Position numbers and translations under genes: made by a program. Shown one piece after another: positions 12,510-13,182 of a stretch of 13,182 bases of DNA. How positions within the stretch are numbered: position 1 is the first letter of the stretch; each line of letters starts with the position of its first letter. Below the pieces are notes generated by a model. It did no database searches and had not been told where the DNA came from. It worked only from the letters and a program-made list of their open reading frames with translations. The stretch spans positions 1 through 13,182 of the forward strand of contig CAMWVF010000009.1 of NCBI GenBank assembly GCA_947177545.1, in the 5' to 3' direction. Source of the stretch: an uncultured Clostridia bacterium. Its GTDB lineage: Bacteria > Bacillota > Clostridia > Oscillospirales > Ruminococcaceae.

Positions 12510-13182
12510 TTATTTTTTCAATACCGTAACAAACCCCGTAATATCCTCTCTCATGCGTATGCACTCGCGCCTTGCCGCGCCCGCGAAATCGTGAGGGTCG
12601 CAGCCCTCCTCCTTCTGGTACGCGCACATAACCGCTCTGGACGAGTTCACGATAGCCCCAAGACCCTTTTGGTCGAAAGCCTTTGCAACGCCCTCCGCGC
12701 CGCCGCCCTGCGCTCCGTAGCCGGGAACAAGGAAAAATGTGTGAGGGAGCTTTTCTCTCATTTCAGCAAGCTGTTCGGGATAAGTGGCTCCCACAACCGC
12801 GCCGACTGCGGAGTAGCCGTACTCTCCGATAGTTTCAGCGCCCCAATTCTCGCACATATCGCCCATAGTCTCGTATATGGTCTTGCCGTCGTCAAGCTTT
12901 CTGTCCTGCAATTCACCGCTGGACTTGTTGGAGGTCTTGACAAGAACAAAGATACCCTTGTCATTTTTCTTGCAAGCCGCTGTAAGAGGAGCAATACCGT
13001 CTGTTCCAAGGTAGCCGTTTACGGTGAGAGCGTCCGCGCCGAAGCCCTCAAAAGCCGTGCCGTCCACGTCCGCAGAACCCAAGTAAGCGTTTGTGTAGGC
13101 TTCCATGGTTGCGCCTATGTCGTTGCGCTTGCCGTCAACAATGACAAACATACCCTTTTTCTGCGCGTACTCAATTGTATCG
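12510..13182 (-). CDS. pyrF: Orotidine 5'-phosphate decarboxylase, subfamily 2, 5' end outside the window
   Basis: The C-terminal 223 residues of the enzyme that decarboxylates OMP to UMP. The frame is open to the window edge: the codons before the first internal ATG (13149-13151) read DTIEYAQKKG, so that Met is not the start. The active-site motif FVIVDGKRNDIGATMEAY carries the Asp-x-Lys-Arg-x-Asp signature, and VPGYGAQGGGAEG supplies the phosphate-binding loop. Sequence style and spacing fit the long subfamily 2 (TIGR02127 type) rather than the short E. coli type. It is the most upstream visible operon gene, so the operon promoter lies outside the window. Its 3' end is partly duplicated at 11648-11686. 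Confidence 0.95.
   Translation of the reverse strand, partial: DTIEYAQKKGMFVIVDGKRNDIGATMEAYTNAYLGSADVDGTAFEGFGADALTVNGYLGTDGIAPLTAACKKNDKGIFVLVKTSNKSSGELQDRKLDDGKTIYETMGDMCENWGAETIGEYGYSAVGAVVGATYPEQLAEMREKLPHTFFLVPGYGAQGGGAEGVAKAFDQKGLGAIVNSSRAVMCAYQKEEGCDPHDFAGAARRECIRMREDITGFVTVLKK

Noticed and set aside
11201..12512. Calling the spacer repeats true integron attC sites
   Set aside because: The required R and L core boxes are not recognisable and no integrase gene is visible; only the placement and imperfect pairing are similar.

Overview
The window reads as a chromosomal segment of a low-to-mid GC Gram-positive bacterium, most likely a gut-type Clostridia member such as a Ruminococcus-like organism. 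This is inferred from strong AGGAGG-type ribosome binding sites, the two-subunit class 1B dihydroorotate dehydrogenase (PyrK + PyrD), a subfamily-2 orotidine decarboxylase, and a Clostridia-style ribbon-helix-helix protein. No species can be named from sequence alone.

Right part (about 3657-13182, all on the minus strand): a pyrimidine operon in transcription order pyrF (5' end outside the window) - carA - carB - pyrK - pyrD. It ends at a hairpin at 3633-3651. Accessory genes interrupt it in three places. Between pyrF and carA lie four small, unrelated genes: a GNAT acetyltransferase, a two-helix membrane peptide, a cupin and a Nudix hydrolase. A nucleotidyltransferase sits between carA and carB with 1-nt gaps on both sides. 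Between carB and pyrK lie the C-terminal remnant of another acetyltransferase and a composite palindromic element. All intact inserts run with the operon, so they are probably co-transcribed with UMP synthesis genes.

The four-gene block is the most striking part. Related repeats (cores TTTRTCAAGC and GCTTGAYAAA) separate its genes. One arm starts exactly at the stop codon of three of the genes; the other arm lies just upstream of the ribosome binding site of the GNAT, membrane-peptide and Nudix genes. Where both arms are present they form a bulged imperfect palindrome. The spacer before the cupin also carries a diverged copy of the 3' end of pyrF. Together this looks like a cassette array or repeated insertion at the pyrF 3' end, with layout like integron attC arrays but without recognisable attC core boxes or an integrase in view.

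Middle (3024-3656): a divergent pair, a ribbon-helix-helix regulator (minus) and an 81-residue unknown protein (plus). They share an intergenic region with a clear sigma-A promoter and two 18-bp direct repeats, one lying in the promoter spacer.

Left part (1-3243, minus): the regulator gene leads a tight gene run: esterase, STM3941-like two-helix membrane protein, ANT(6)-type adenylyltransferase, and an alpha/beta hydrolase cut by the window edge. Spacings of 1 to 15 nt suggest one transcript.

No tRNA, rRNA, CRISPR array, transposase or integrase gene was seen. No stretch over 300 bases lacks a gene.
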